From: Hymenobacter negativus
Lineage (GTDB): Bacteria > Bacteroidota > Bacteroidia > Cytophagales > Hymenobacteraceae
Reading direction: 5' to 3'
DNA: 64,000 nucleotides
Assembly (NCBI RefSeq): GCF_017571495.1
Contig: NZ_JAGETZ010000004.1
Location: 552,820-616,819 of the forward strand
Shown piece by piece: positions 15,461 to 22,989 of this stretch (positions are counted from its first letter, which is position 1; each line of letters begins with the position of its first letter). Made by a program: the position numbers and the translations under genes. A model generated the notes under the pieces. That model was given only the letters and a program-made list of their open reading frames with translations. It did no database searches and was not told the DNA's origin.

Positions 15461-17569
15461 TTAGAACTCGTTTTCCAGGCCCAGGCGCTGCTTGGCTTCG
15501 CGCAGGGCGGGAAACCGCTCGGCCAGGTACTCAAACTTGTCGGTTGACGTGTAGAGCTTTCGAGCGGTGGGGGCGGCGGCGGTTACGACGGGCTGCACGT
15601 TGAGACGGGGGTTTCCGGTGCGACGGCGCAGGTCGGCCAGGAATTCCACACGCATGTCGTTGAACTGGTCGACCTGGATGGGGTTGTCTACCGCTAGCTC
15701 AATAGTGTGCTCTTCGTTAGCAGTCACAGGTCGGTTCAGAACCCAGAATTCGCTCATACGGTCTTGGGCGCGACGCTCCTCGGCCAGCTCCTGCCACACA
15801 CGCTGCAACACGGCGGGGTCGGTCGCGACAACCGGACCGCTGGTATACTGCGGCTCGACGGCAGCTGCAGTGGCGGCTTGGCTGGCAGCAGCCCGGGAGC
15901 TTAAATCCTTCAGGCTCGGGATTTTGCTGGTCAGGCTGGGGATTTTAGCAAAGGCGGCGGCTGGTGATGGGCGCGGCGCGGGCTCAATTCCTTCAAAGCT
16001 GGGCACCCCAATTTCGACGTGCGGCAGCGTGTCGCGCATCTGGTGGCGCTCGGTGATGGGGGCAGCCGGGTCGGCTTCGATGCTGGGCGTGTCGTGCAAC
16101 TCCTCCACGCCGTTTTCAACAGGTAGCGGGTCGGGACCATCGGCCGGGGCCGGGCCGGTGGCAATGGGCGCGCCGGCCGGCATTGGCAACGGCGTGGGCG
16201 CAGCGGCCGGACGCGGAGTAGCCGTGTAGGGCGCAGCCGGCGACTCTGTAGCATAAGCAGCCGGCGCAGCATGCGAAACGGAAGCAACTGGCACCGCATG
16301 CGCTGAAAGAGCAGCAGCAGCAGCAGCCGCTACTGGCGGTGGTTGCACTGGGCTATTAATGGCGTTGCTACTTGGTGCGTAAGTAGTTGCAGGGGTTTCC
16401 ACTGCACCATTCAGGCTACTAGTTTTTTTTTTAGCCTCGCCGTTAGCGGGACTGAGTTCGCGGACGAACTGCACGGCTCCGTTCAGGTAGGCCAGCTTCA
16501 TCAGGGCCAGTTCGACGTGGAGGCGCTGGTTTTTGGCCTGCTTGAACTCGCGGTCGCACTGGCTGATGAGGTTGAGCGCAGAGAGCAGGAAGGCCAGCGG
16601 CGCGGCCTGGGCCTGCTGCACGTACTTCTGCTTGATGCCATCGGACACTTCCAGCAACTGCACGGTCACGGCATCTTTGCACACGAGCAGGCCGCGCAGG
16701 TGCTCGGCGGTGCCTACCACGAAGTTGTGCAGGTCGAAGCCGTTCTGCATCACCTCATCGAGCAGCAGCAACGCAGCCGAGAGATTTTCAGTGAGCAGGC
16801 TGTCGATGAGACGGAAGTAGTAATCGTAGTCGAGGATGTGCAGGTTTTGCACCACCTCTTTGTAAGTAAGGTTGTTGCCGCCGAAGGTCACCATCTGGTC
16901 GAACATCGACAGGGCATCGCGCAGGCCACCGTCGGCTTTCTGGGCCAGCAGGTGCAGGGCGTCGTCTTCGGCCGTGATGCCTTCCTGGTTGGCCACGTAG
17001 CGCAGGTGGCTTCGCATGTCCTCAACCCGGATGCGGCTGAAATCGAAAATCTGGCAGCGCGACAAGATGGTGGGGATAATCTTGTGGCGCTCGGTGGTGG
17101 CGAGGATAAATATGGCGTAGCTCGGCGGCTCCTCCAGCGTCTTCAGGAAGGCGTTGAAGGCCGCATTCGAGAGCATGTGCACCTCGTCGATGATGTAAAT
17201 CTTGTACTTGCCAGCCTGCGGGGCGTAGCGCACCTGCTCCACCAGCGAGCGGATGTCTTCGACCGAGTTGTTGGAGGCGGCATCCAGCTCGTGCACGTTA
17301 AAAGAGGCGTTTTCCTGGAAGGCTACGCACGATGCGCAGGTGCCACAGGCCTCGGTTTCGGGGCTGAGGTTGGTGCAGTTGATGGTTTTGGCCAGAATGC
17401 GGGCGCAGGTGGTTTTGCCTACGCCGCGGGGGCCGCAAAACAGGAACGCCTGTGCCAGGTGGTGGCTCTGAATGGCGTTCTGCAGCGTGGTAGTGACGTG
17501 CTGCTGCCCCACCACGCTGCGAAACGTGACTGGACGGTACTTGCGGGCCGAAACGACGAAATTATCCAT
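15461..17569 (-). CDS. dnaX: DNA polymerase III subunit gamma/tau
   Basis: Clamp-loader ATPase of 702 residues. The Walker A motif is GPRGVGKT at 46-53, the zinc-module cysteines are at about 65, 75, 78 and 81, Walker B is DEVHML, and sensor 1 lies in LATTERHKIIPTILSRC. After the collar domain (to about residue 375) comes an Ala/Pro-rich linker with long runs of A, P and T, then a C-terminal tau-like region. At codons 380-383 the coding strand has ten A in a row (16423-16432). One extra A gives a TAG stop directly after; one fewer gives a TGA three codons later. This is where a short gamma product of about 383-385 residues could form. Confidence 0.97.
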   Translation of the reverse strand: MDNFVVSARKYRPVTFRSVVGQQHVTTTLQNAIQSHHLAQAFLFCGPRGVGKTTCARILAKTINCTNLSPETEACGTCASCVAFQENASFNVHELDAASNNSVEDIRSLVEQVRYAPQAGKYKIYIIDEVHMLSNAAFNAFLKTLEEPPSYAIFILATTERHKIIPTILSRCQIFDFSRIRVEDMRSHLRYVANQEGITAEDDALHLLAQKADGGLRDALSMFDQMVTFGGNNLTYKEVVQNLHILDYDYYFRLIDSLLTENLSAALLLLDEVMQNGFDLHNFVVGTAEHLRGLLVCKDAVTVQLLEVSDGIKQKYVQQAQAAPLAFLLSALNLISQCDREFKQAKNQRLHVELALMKLAYLNGAVQFVRELSPANGEAKKKTSSLNGAVETPATTYAPSSNAINSPVQPPPVAAAAAAALSAHAVPVASVSHAAPAAYATESPAAPYTATPRPAAAPTPLPMPAGAPIATGPAPADGPDPLPVENGVEELHDTPSIEADPAAPITERHQMRDTLPHVEIGVPSFEGIEPAPRPSPAAAFAKIPSLTSKIPSLKDLSSRAAASQAATAAAVEPQYTSGPVVATDPAVLQRVWQELAEERRAQDRMSEFWVLNRPVTANEEHTIELAVDNPIQVDQFNDMRVEFLADLRRRTGNPRLNVQPVVTAAAPTARKLYTSTDKFEYLAERFPALREAKQRLGLENEF
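16423..16432 (-). other. A10 slippage tract inside dnaX
   Basis: Ten consecutive A on the coding strand (codons K380 K381 K382 and the first base of T383), at the border between the ATPase/collar part and the tau-specific linker. Both alternative frames hit stops within four codons. Runs of A at this site cause transcriptional slippage in Thermus dnaX, and a related slippery site drives frameshifting in E. coli. Confidence 0.7.
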
Positions 17570-17581
17570 AAGTTCTATCTA

Positions 17582-17589
17582 CAAAGTTA
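17582..17589 (-). promoter_or_regulatory. -7 box (TAACTTTG) of dnaX
   Basis: CAAAGTTA on plus matches TAnnTTTG on minus only 13 bases before the dnaX ATG, which implies a very short leader. Confidence 0.5.
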
Positions 17590-17655
17590 CCCAGAAACGG
17601 GCGGCTTCGGAAGCGGGCAGAGGTGAGGTTTGGCTTATCCAAGCATTACCAGAAG

Positions 17656-17749
17656 GTCATGCTGAGCATAGCCGAAGCATCTCTGCCGCGTAAGTAATTC
17701 ATTGCTTGTAACGAAGCAGTAGAGATGCTTCGACTACGCTCAGCATGAC
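17656..17749. repeat. Inverted repeat, GTCATGCTGAGC family
   Basis: Arms GTCATGCTGAGCATAGCCG... and ...CGACTACGCTCAGCATGAC, each also carrying GAAGCATCTCT / AGAGATGCTTC. It lies between dnaX and the tmRNA gene. Confidence 0.88.
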
Positions 17750-17846
17750 AGGTTTTATTATTCTACCCTTCCCTTCTACTCATCTACCTGAACACCAAAA
17801 TGACAGGAAACCTTCCCTCAACTCCTATCGTTTCCCATCTACTGCG

Positions 17847-17854
17847 TACCTTCG
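17847..17854 (+). promoter_or_regulatory. Probable -7 box (TACCTTCG) of the tmRNA gene
   Basis: One mismatch to TAnnTTTG, about 50 bases before the mature 5' end, consistent with a processed precursor. Confidence 0.4.
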
Positions 17855-17902
17855 CGGCCCGCTTAGCCTCAACCGTCACGCGGGACTCGTTCTTTACCAT
17901 TT

Positions 17903-18271
17903 GGGGATGACCGGAATTGACAGCTTGCGCAAATTGCGGGTAAGCGTGCCAGGAGTTGATGGAAGCTCTCCTGTCAAAAAATCTATCAACAATCAACTGG
18001 CGACTATTCGTACGCCATGGCTGCCTAGTTCAGAATTAGGTAATGCCATCGTTCCGCCTGGGTAAGTTTCTACACCTGGGAGTTCGGAGCGTCGTAAGTA
18101 GAAAATAGCCTTCGAAGAGCTGTGATTCGGAGGCGAAACCCAACTGTAGCTAGGGGCGGTGCAAAGGCCTGATATGCGCCTGTACCGCCATGAAAATCCA
18201 AGCATAGATACGCACGTAGAAAGCACGTTGATTTCCTTGTCTGGACCAGGGTTCGAATCCCTGCATCTCCA
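17903..18271 (+). ncRNA. ssrA: Transfer-messenger RNA
   Basis: Rescues stalled ribosomes by acting as tRNA and mRNA. The 5' end GGGGATGACCGG pairs with the 3' CATCTCC to form the acceptor stem, and the T arm reads CCAGGGTTCGAATCCCTG. The final A at 18271 is the discriminator; CCA is not encoded. Inside, one frame ends in codons for GDYSYAMAA followed by TAG, the expected form of a proteolysis tag (ending in AMAA rather than ALAA). I cannot fix the resume codon by eye. Length is about 369 nt. A terminator follows within 5 bases. Confidence 0.92.
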
Positions 18272-18275
18272 CTTT

Positions 18276-18308
18276 AAACCCCGTCTGCAGCATGTAGGCG
18301 GGGTTTTT
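18276..18308 (+). terminator. Terminator of the tmRNA gene
   Basis: Stem AAACCCCGTCT / AGGCGGGGTTT followed by TTTTT. Confidence 0.85.
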
Positions 18309-18649
18309 CGGTTTCTAGAGAACCGGGAATAATGAGATTTATGACCAAATAGGTTAAAGTGGATAACCCCGTAAATCTGGCCCCTGCCTACTGCTAAATC
18401 ATAACGCTACTGAGGTGAATGACCCGGTGTTGCTGGAATTTCGACTGCCGTTTATGACCGAGGGTATGGGAGTTCGACATAGCAGGACAAATTATTTGTG
18501 CACGGATAGTCGGCGCTAGGGCTCAGCGTGGGCTACGAGCGCGGCGAGGAAAGCAAAGACAAAACCCCAGCTCTCCCGCTTGCTCTTTTGCTCAGCCATT
18601 TGGGGCAGACAATTCAGGCCTGCCAAGCTGTTTGGAAATTTCCTGGCGC
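18309..18649. other. 341-base stretch without an assignable gene
   Basis: No ORF with a credible start. A short open segment around 18412-18470 reads VNDPVLLEFRLPFMTEGMG and could be the remnant of a longer gene, but it stops and has no neighbours that confirm this. Confidence 0.4.
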
Positions 18650-18676
18650 GTCATGTTGAACTCAACGAAGCATGAC
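18650..18676. repeat. Short palindrome of the GTCATG...CATGAC family
   Basis: GTCATG at 18650 and CATGAC at 18671-18676 around TTGAACTCAACGAAG. It is a minimal member of the long inverted repeat family, just upstream of the exporter promoter. Confidence 0.6.
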
Positions 18677-18683
18677 GTTTCGG

Positions 18684-18691
18684 TATGTTTG
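18684..18691 (+). promoter_or_regulatory. -7 box (TATGTTTG) of the EamA exporter gene
   Basis: Full match to TAnnTTTG, 22 bases before the ATG at 18714. Confidence 0.55.
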
Positions 18692-18713
18692 AGGGATTTT
18701 CTAACCAGCTGCT

Positions 18714-19586
18714 ATGAATCATTCTACCCGTTTTTCGCTGCCGGCGGTACCCGCCGTGCTGCTTTCCATTGTGAGTGTGCAAGGCGGCGCGGCCATTGCC
18801 AAGGGCTTGTTTCCGCTACTAGGCCCGGCGGGGACTACGAGCCTGCGCATTGGCCTGTCGGCGCTAGTGCTGCTGGTAGTGGTGCGGCCGCGGCTGGGAA
18901 GTCTGGAGCCGGCGCAGTGGCGGGCCGTGGTCCCATACGGCCTGGCACTGGGCATCATGAACTTTTTGTTTTACTGCGCGCTGGCCCGCGTGCCGCTGGG
19001 CTTGGCCGTGACGCTGGAGTTTGTGGGACCGTTGGGGCTGGCGCTGGTGGGCTCGCGCCGCTGGGTGGATGTGGTGTGGGTGTTGCTGGCCGCAGCTGGT
19101 ATTGCTCTCATTGCGCCGTGGCATGGCCAGGGCATCGATTTGCTCGGGCTGGCTTTTGCGCTGGCCGCTGGGGGGTGCTGGGCCGTGTATATTATACTGG
19201 GCCAGCGCACGGCGGCCGTGCTGCCGGGCCAGCAGGCCGTAGCCATCGGTATGCTGTTTGCGGCGGTGCCGGTGCTGCCATTCGGGGTAGCCAGCGGCAG
19301 CTTATTGCTGCTCACGCCTTATTTACTATTGCTGGGAGTGCTGCTGGCCGTGTTTTCCAGTGTGCTGCCTTTTTCGCTGGAAATGCAGGCCCTGCGTACG
19401 CTCCCCACGCGCACGTTCAGCATTCTGATGAGCCTGGAGCCGGTAGCCGCGGCGTTGTCCGGCTGGCTTCTGCTAGATGAGCGCCTGACGCTTGGCCAGT
19501 GGCTGGCCGTGGGCTTTATTGTAGTGGCAAGCGCTGGAGCCACGCTCACGGCCAGCCGAGCACAGCCAGCCGTGGCCAGCGAATGA
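18714..19586 (+). CDS. EamA-family transporter, RhtA-like exporter
   Basis: 290 residues with about ten hydrophobic segments, arranged as two EamA repeats of five. The C-terminal motif SLEPVAAALSGWLLLDERL is characteristic of the EamA/RhtA type, which in E. coli exports threonine and homoserine from the inner membrane. Other signs are the small-residue-rich start SIVSVQGGAAIAKGLFP and the charged hinge near mid-protein (HGQGIDLLG). The actual substrate is unknown. It stands alone, with its own promoter, convergent with the sensor kinase gene 19704-21500. Confidence 0.88.
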   Translation: MNHSTRFSLPAVPAVLLSIVSVQGGAAIAKGLFPLLGPAGTTSLRIGLSALVLLVVVRPRLGSLEPAQWRAVVPYGLALGIMNFLFYCALARVPLGLAVTLEFVGPLGLALVGSRRWVDVVWVLLAAAGIALIAPWHGQGIDLLGLAFALAAGGCWAVYIILGQRTAAVLPGQQAVAIGMLFAAVPVLPFGVASGSLLLLTPYLLLLGVLLAVFSSVLPFSLEMQALRTLPTRTFSILMSLEPVAAALSGWLLLDERLTLGQWLAVGFIVVASAGATLTASRAQPAVASE

Positions 19587-19703
19587 GTCGCCAACACGAG
19601 CCCTGGAGCAGTTTTGCTTTTACAAGGCACTGCTTGGCCACAATGTAACCGGGCAATGACGACTGGTCGGACGGCTTTGCAGCCAGCCGCAAAAACGCTC
19701 TGG

Positions 19704-21500
19704 TCAGGCTACCACCGGCAGCGTGAAATGGAACGTGCTGCCGCTGCCCAGCTCACTTTCTACCCACAGCCGGCCGCCCTGCGTAGTGATGAACTCGCGG
19801 GCAATGCTCAGGCCCAAGCCGGAGCCGCCGCGGTAGCCGGTTTTGTCGGGCAGCTGGGCGAAGCGCTGGAATATCTTGTCGTGGTGCTCGGCCGCAATGC
19901 CGGGACCGCGGTCCTGCACACTCACCTGCACGAAAGCTCCAGCCACGGCCACCCGCACCGCGAGGGCCGCCCCTACCGGCGAATAGCGGATAGCATTGGC
20001 CAGCAGGTTGATGAGTACCCAGGTGGTTTTCTCCACGTCGGCGCGGGCTTCGGGTAGCTGAACGGACCGGTGAAGCTCGAGGCGAAGCTGTTTGTCGTCG
20101 AGCTGGGGCTGCACCGTAGAGGTAGCGAAATTCACTACGTCGGCAAGGTTTGTAGGTTGGACGTCGAGCTGAATGCCGGCCCCGGCGTCGAGGCGCGACA
20201 CGTCGAGCAACTCGGCCACCATGCGCTGGAGGCGCTGGGTTTCCTGCCGGATGTAACCGGTGATGCGCTGGCGCTCGTCGGCGGGCAGGCGCTCATCCTG
20301 CAGCAGCTTGGTGTTGAGATTAATACTGGACAGCGGCGTTTTCAGTTCGTGCGAAACGGTGGCCAGGAAATTCGATTTTACCTGGTCGAGCTTCTTGAAA
20401 TCGGACACGTTGCGCAGGGTAATTATCTGGCCGACGAATTCCGTTTTTTCGGTGGCTTCGTTGAAAGACACCAAATCCTGCACCGCAAGGCGGTAAAATG
20501 CTTCCTCGCCGCGCTGCGCAATGTGCAGCAGGGGCGCTTCGGCCACAGCGTTTTCACGGTTGGGGGCATCCAGCGGCTTCAGCATGGCCTGGAACAGGTC
20601 GTTTTCGAGGCGTACGGTGGCAGCGGGGCGGCCCAACAGCTTTTCAGCCGGCATGCCCAGCAGCTCACACAGCACCGGGTTGGCCAGCAGAATGTGGCGG
20701 CTCTCATCCAGCAACAACAGGCCTTCATCCAAGGTATTGACGATGCTGGCAGCGCGGTTGCGCTCAGTTATCAGCTCGGCGGCGGTGGAGGTGCGGTACT
20801 CGCGCAGCTGGCCCAGCATGCGGTTGAAGGCCCGCGCTACCTGCCCAAACTCGTCGTGGCTTTCCTGCGGAATACTGGCCGAGAAGTTGCGCTCGGTGGC
20901 ATGGTCCAGCGCGGCGGTAAGCCTGCGCAGGGGCTGCACGGCGGCTTCGGGCACGCTGCCCACAAGGGCCAGGGCCAGCAGCACGGCGAGCGTGGCAAAG
21001 ATGAGCAAGTTGCGGTTGGCCTGGTCGGCACGCTGGTTGGCGGCCTCGGTTTTGCGGTTGAGGGCATCGGTGTTCAGCGCCATCATCTGGTAGGTGAGGC
21101 CGCCCAGCCGGTACGGCTCCGCACTGATGCCCAGCGGACTGGTCTGCCCGGCTGCCACGGCGCGCTGCGCCTGCTGCTGGTGCTGCCGGAGCTGCTGCGT
21201 CAGGTTTTGCAGGTCATCGACCACCTGCTGCTCGCCGGGCTCGGTCACGTTGCGGGCCTCCTCGCGTAGCGCCGCCGTGAAGGCCGCGGTGCCCGCCGTA
21301 TCGGCCAGCGGCTGCCGGGCCAGCTGGTCGAGGCTCCTGAGCATGCGCAGGCCCAGGTTCACGGAATATAGATTAGCCTTCAGGACGTCGCGCGAGCTGC
21401 GGTCGAGCTGGCGCAGGGAGTAGTACGCGTAGCCCCCGATGCTCAGCAGCAGCAGCAGCATGGCCAGGAAGCCAACGGTTATTTTGGTTTTGAGATTCAT
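19704..21500 (-). CDS. Sensor histidine kinase at the end of the kdp operon
   Basis: 598 residues. A first membrane segment (about 7-27) and a second (about 165-183) enclose a helical extracytoplasmic domain. HAMP follows (about 185-240, ending REYRTSTAAEL), then a PAS domain (250-365; DEGLLLLDESRHILLANP), HisKA with H384 in ATVSHELKTPLSS, and a C-terminal ATPase domain with the G motifs DRGPGIA and GGSGLGLSIA. It lies directly after a short KdpD that lacks a kinase, so it probably supplies the kinase half of potassium sensing. Its N-terminus is unrelated to the four-helix membrane part of classical KdpD. The phosphorylation target may be the sigma-54 regulator at 29829-31184. Confidence 0.9.
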   Translation of the reverse strand: MNLKTKITVGFLAMLLLLLSIGGYAYYSLRQLDRSSRDVLKANLYSVNLGLRMLRSLDQLARQPLADTAGTAAFTAALREEARNVTEPGEQQVVDDLQNLTQQLRQHQQQAQRAVAAGQTSPLGISAEPYRLGGLTYQMMALNTDALNRKTEAANQRADQANRNLLIFATLAVLLALALVGSVPEAAVQPLRRLTAALDHATERNFSASIPQESHDEFGQVARAFNRMLGQLREYRTSTAAELITERNRAASIVNTLDEGLLLLDESRHILLANPVLCELLGMPAEKLLGRPAATVRLENDLFQAMLKPLDAPNRENAVAEAPLLHIAQRGEEAFYRLAVQDLVSFNEATEKTEFVGQIITLRNVSDFKKLDQVKSNFLATVSHELKTPLSSINLNTKLLQDERLPADERQRITGYIRQETQRLQRMVAELLDVSRLDAGAGIQLDVQPTNLADVVNFATSTVQPQLDDKQLRLELHRSVQLPEARADVEKTTWVLINLLANAIRYSPVGAALAVRVAVAGAFVQVSVQDRGPGIAAEHHDKIFQRFAQLPDKTGYRGGSGLGLSIAREFITTQGGRLWVESELGSGSTFHFTLPVVA

Positions 21501-21507
21501 GGGGTTG

Positions 21508-21671
21508 TCGTTCTGGCGGGCGCCTCACTCCCCGGACCCCTCTTCAATGGATAGGGGGTGCCACGGCGGCGCGGGCAGCTTATTTGATTTTAGGGATGCA
21601 ATGCGATTTCAAATCAACTGGTCCCCTTTCCATCGGAGAGGAGCCGGGGGGTGAGGCGCTCGCCAGAACGA
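21508..21671. repeat. 164-bp inverted-repeat element between kdpD and its kinase
   Basis: Arms of about 43 bases with few mismatches, starting TCGTTCTGGCGGGCGCCTCA and ending in the mirror CGCCAGAACGA. The centre is more AT-rich and carries smaller palindromes. No ORF lies inside. It looks like a non-autonomous mobile element or a large repeat-type palindrome. Confidence 0.85.
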
Positions 21672-21679
21672 GTCCTTTG

Positions 21680-22849
21680 CTAATACGTCACCAGATATAC
21701 GTCCAAATCCTGGCCATCATCGGCTACGGCGCGCAGCAAATCCGACGTGACGCCGCGCCTTGTCAGCTGCTCCAATATGCCTTTTTCTTGGGTAATACCG
21801 CAGACCAGCAGTGTGGCGTTTTTTTCCTGCGCCACCCGTCGGATGGCGCCTACAATGTCGTCGTCCTTCACCCGCAAAATCTGGGCGCCGAGCTCGGTGG
21901 CCAGCTGTAAGTTATTGAGTAGATGCCGCTGCGTGGCCAGCCCGATGCGGTTGGCAGTTTCGCGGCCGGTTTGCACGTAGAGCACGTACCAGGCGGCGGC
22001 CGAGAACCGGTCGGCCAGGCGCGAAGTCTTGCGAATGATTTCCTTTGCAGCCTTGTCGTTGGAGTTGATGCAGGCCAGCAGGCGGTCGTCGTTGCGGCGT
22101 TGCGGAGCCACGGCGGGCGCGCCGCCGGCTTCGGATTCTACCTGGCGGCTCAGCAGCTGCGCCACTTCGCGCACCGCTAGCCGCCGCAACTGCAACAGGT
22201 TTTCGGCCTGGAAGAAGTTGGCCAGCGCGGTGGGCACCTTGGCCGGGTCGTAAATTTTGCCTTCCTCCAGCCGGGCGCGCAACTCGCCCACGGTCAGGTC
22301 CACGTTCACCACCTCGTCGGCGGCCTTCAGGAGCTGGTCGGGGATGCGCTCGGTCACGTCGGTGCCCGTGATGCGCAGCACCTGGTCGTGCAGGCTTTCG
22401 AGGTGCTGCACATTTACGGCCGTAATCACCGAAATACCTTGGCCCACGAGGTATTCCACATCCTGCCAGCGCTTTTCGTGGCGCGAGCCGGGCACGTTGC
22501 TGTGGGCCAACTCGTCCACAATCACCACCTGCGGCCGGCGCTGAATAATGGCTTCCAGGTCCATTTCTTCTACTGCATGTCCTTTGTAGAATAGCTGTTT
22601 TCGCGGCAGCAGCGGCACATTTCTCAACTCTGCTACGGTACCAGCCCGGCCGTGGGTTTCCACATAGCCTAGCAGCACATCCACACCGTGCTCGTGCAGG
22701 TCGTGGGCTTCCTGTAGCAGGCGGAACGTCTTGCCCACGCCGGCCGCCAGCCCCAGGTACACCTTGAGCGTGCCGCGCCGCCGCGCCTGCACCAAGCGCA
22801 GGAACCGCTCGGCGGAGGTATCGCGGGGGGCGTCAGAGGCGGAGTTCAT
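21680..22849 (-). CDS. kdpD: Short KdpD: potassium-sensing domain plus universal-stress domain, no kinase
   Basis: 389 residues from the ATG at 22849 (MNSASDAPRD). Residues 25-235 are the KdpD cytoplasmic sensor domain, with the P-loop GLAAGVGKT (33-41), VDELAHSNVPGSRHEKRW and VNVQHLESL. Residues about 245-389 are a UspA-like domain, the part that binds c-di-AMP in some KdpD proteins. The four membrane helices and the histidine kinase of E. coli KdpD are missing. Stand-alone short KdpD proteins are known from cyanobacteria and other groups. It probably feeds the separate kinase encoded just downstream. Confidence 0.93.
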   Translation of the reverse strand: MNSASDAPRDTSAERFLRLVQARRRGTLKVYLGLAAGVGKTFRLLQEAHDLHEHGVDVLLGYVETHGRAGTVAELRNVPLLPRKQLFYKGHAVEEMDLEAIIQRRPQVVIVDELAHSNVPGSRHEKRWQDVEYLVGQGISVITAVNVQHLESLHDQVLRITGTDVTERIPDQLLKAADEVVNVDLTVGELRARLEEGKIYDPAKVPTALANFFQAENLLQLRRLAVREVAQLLSRQVESEAGGAPAVAPQRRNDDRLLACINSNDKAAKEIIRKTSRLADRFSAAAWYVLYVQTGRETANRIGLATQRHLLNNLQLATELGAQILRVKDDDIVGAIRRVAQEKNATLLVCGITQEKGILEQLTRRGVTSDLLRAVADDGQDLDVYLVTY

Positions 22850-22876
22850 GGGTTGGAAATGGATTAATAGCCCGTT

Positions 22877-22963
22877 ATGCCGAACAGAGCCGGGGCCGCT
22901 CGCTGGCATAGTTGGCCGGTTGATTTACTGCTGCACGCGAGATGCCCCGGCTCTGCTCGGCAT
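22877..22963. repeat. Inverted repeat with 20-base arms
   Basis: ATGCCGAACAGAGCCGGGGC at 22877-22896 and its near-perfect mirror ending at 22963. It lies between the porin and kdpD genes, inside the kdp operon. Confidence 0.85.
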
Positions 22964-22989
22964 GATGTTCCTTTTGCCTTCAGACCCTG

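Noticed and set aside
17745..18065. 106-codon frame on plus
   Set aside because: It overlaps the tmRNA gene and its upstream region; the ribosome-rescue RNA explains this DNA.
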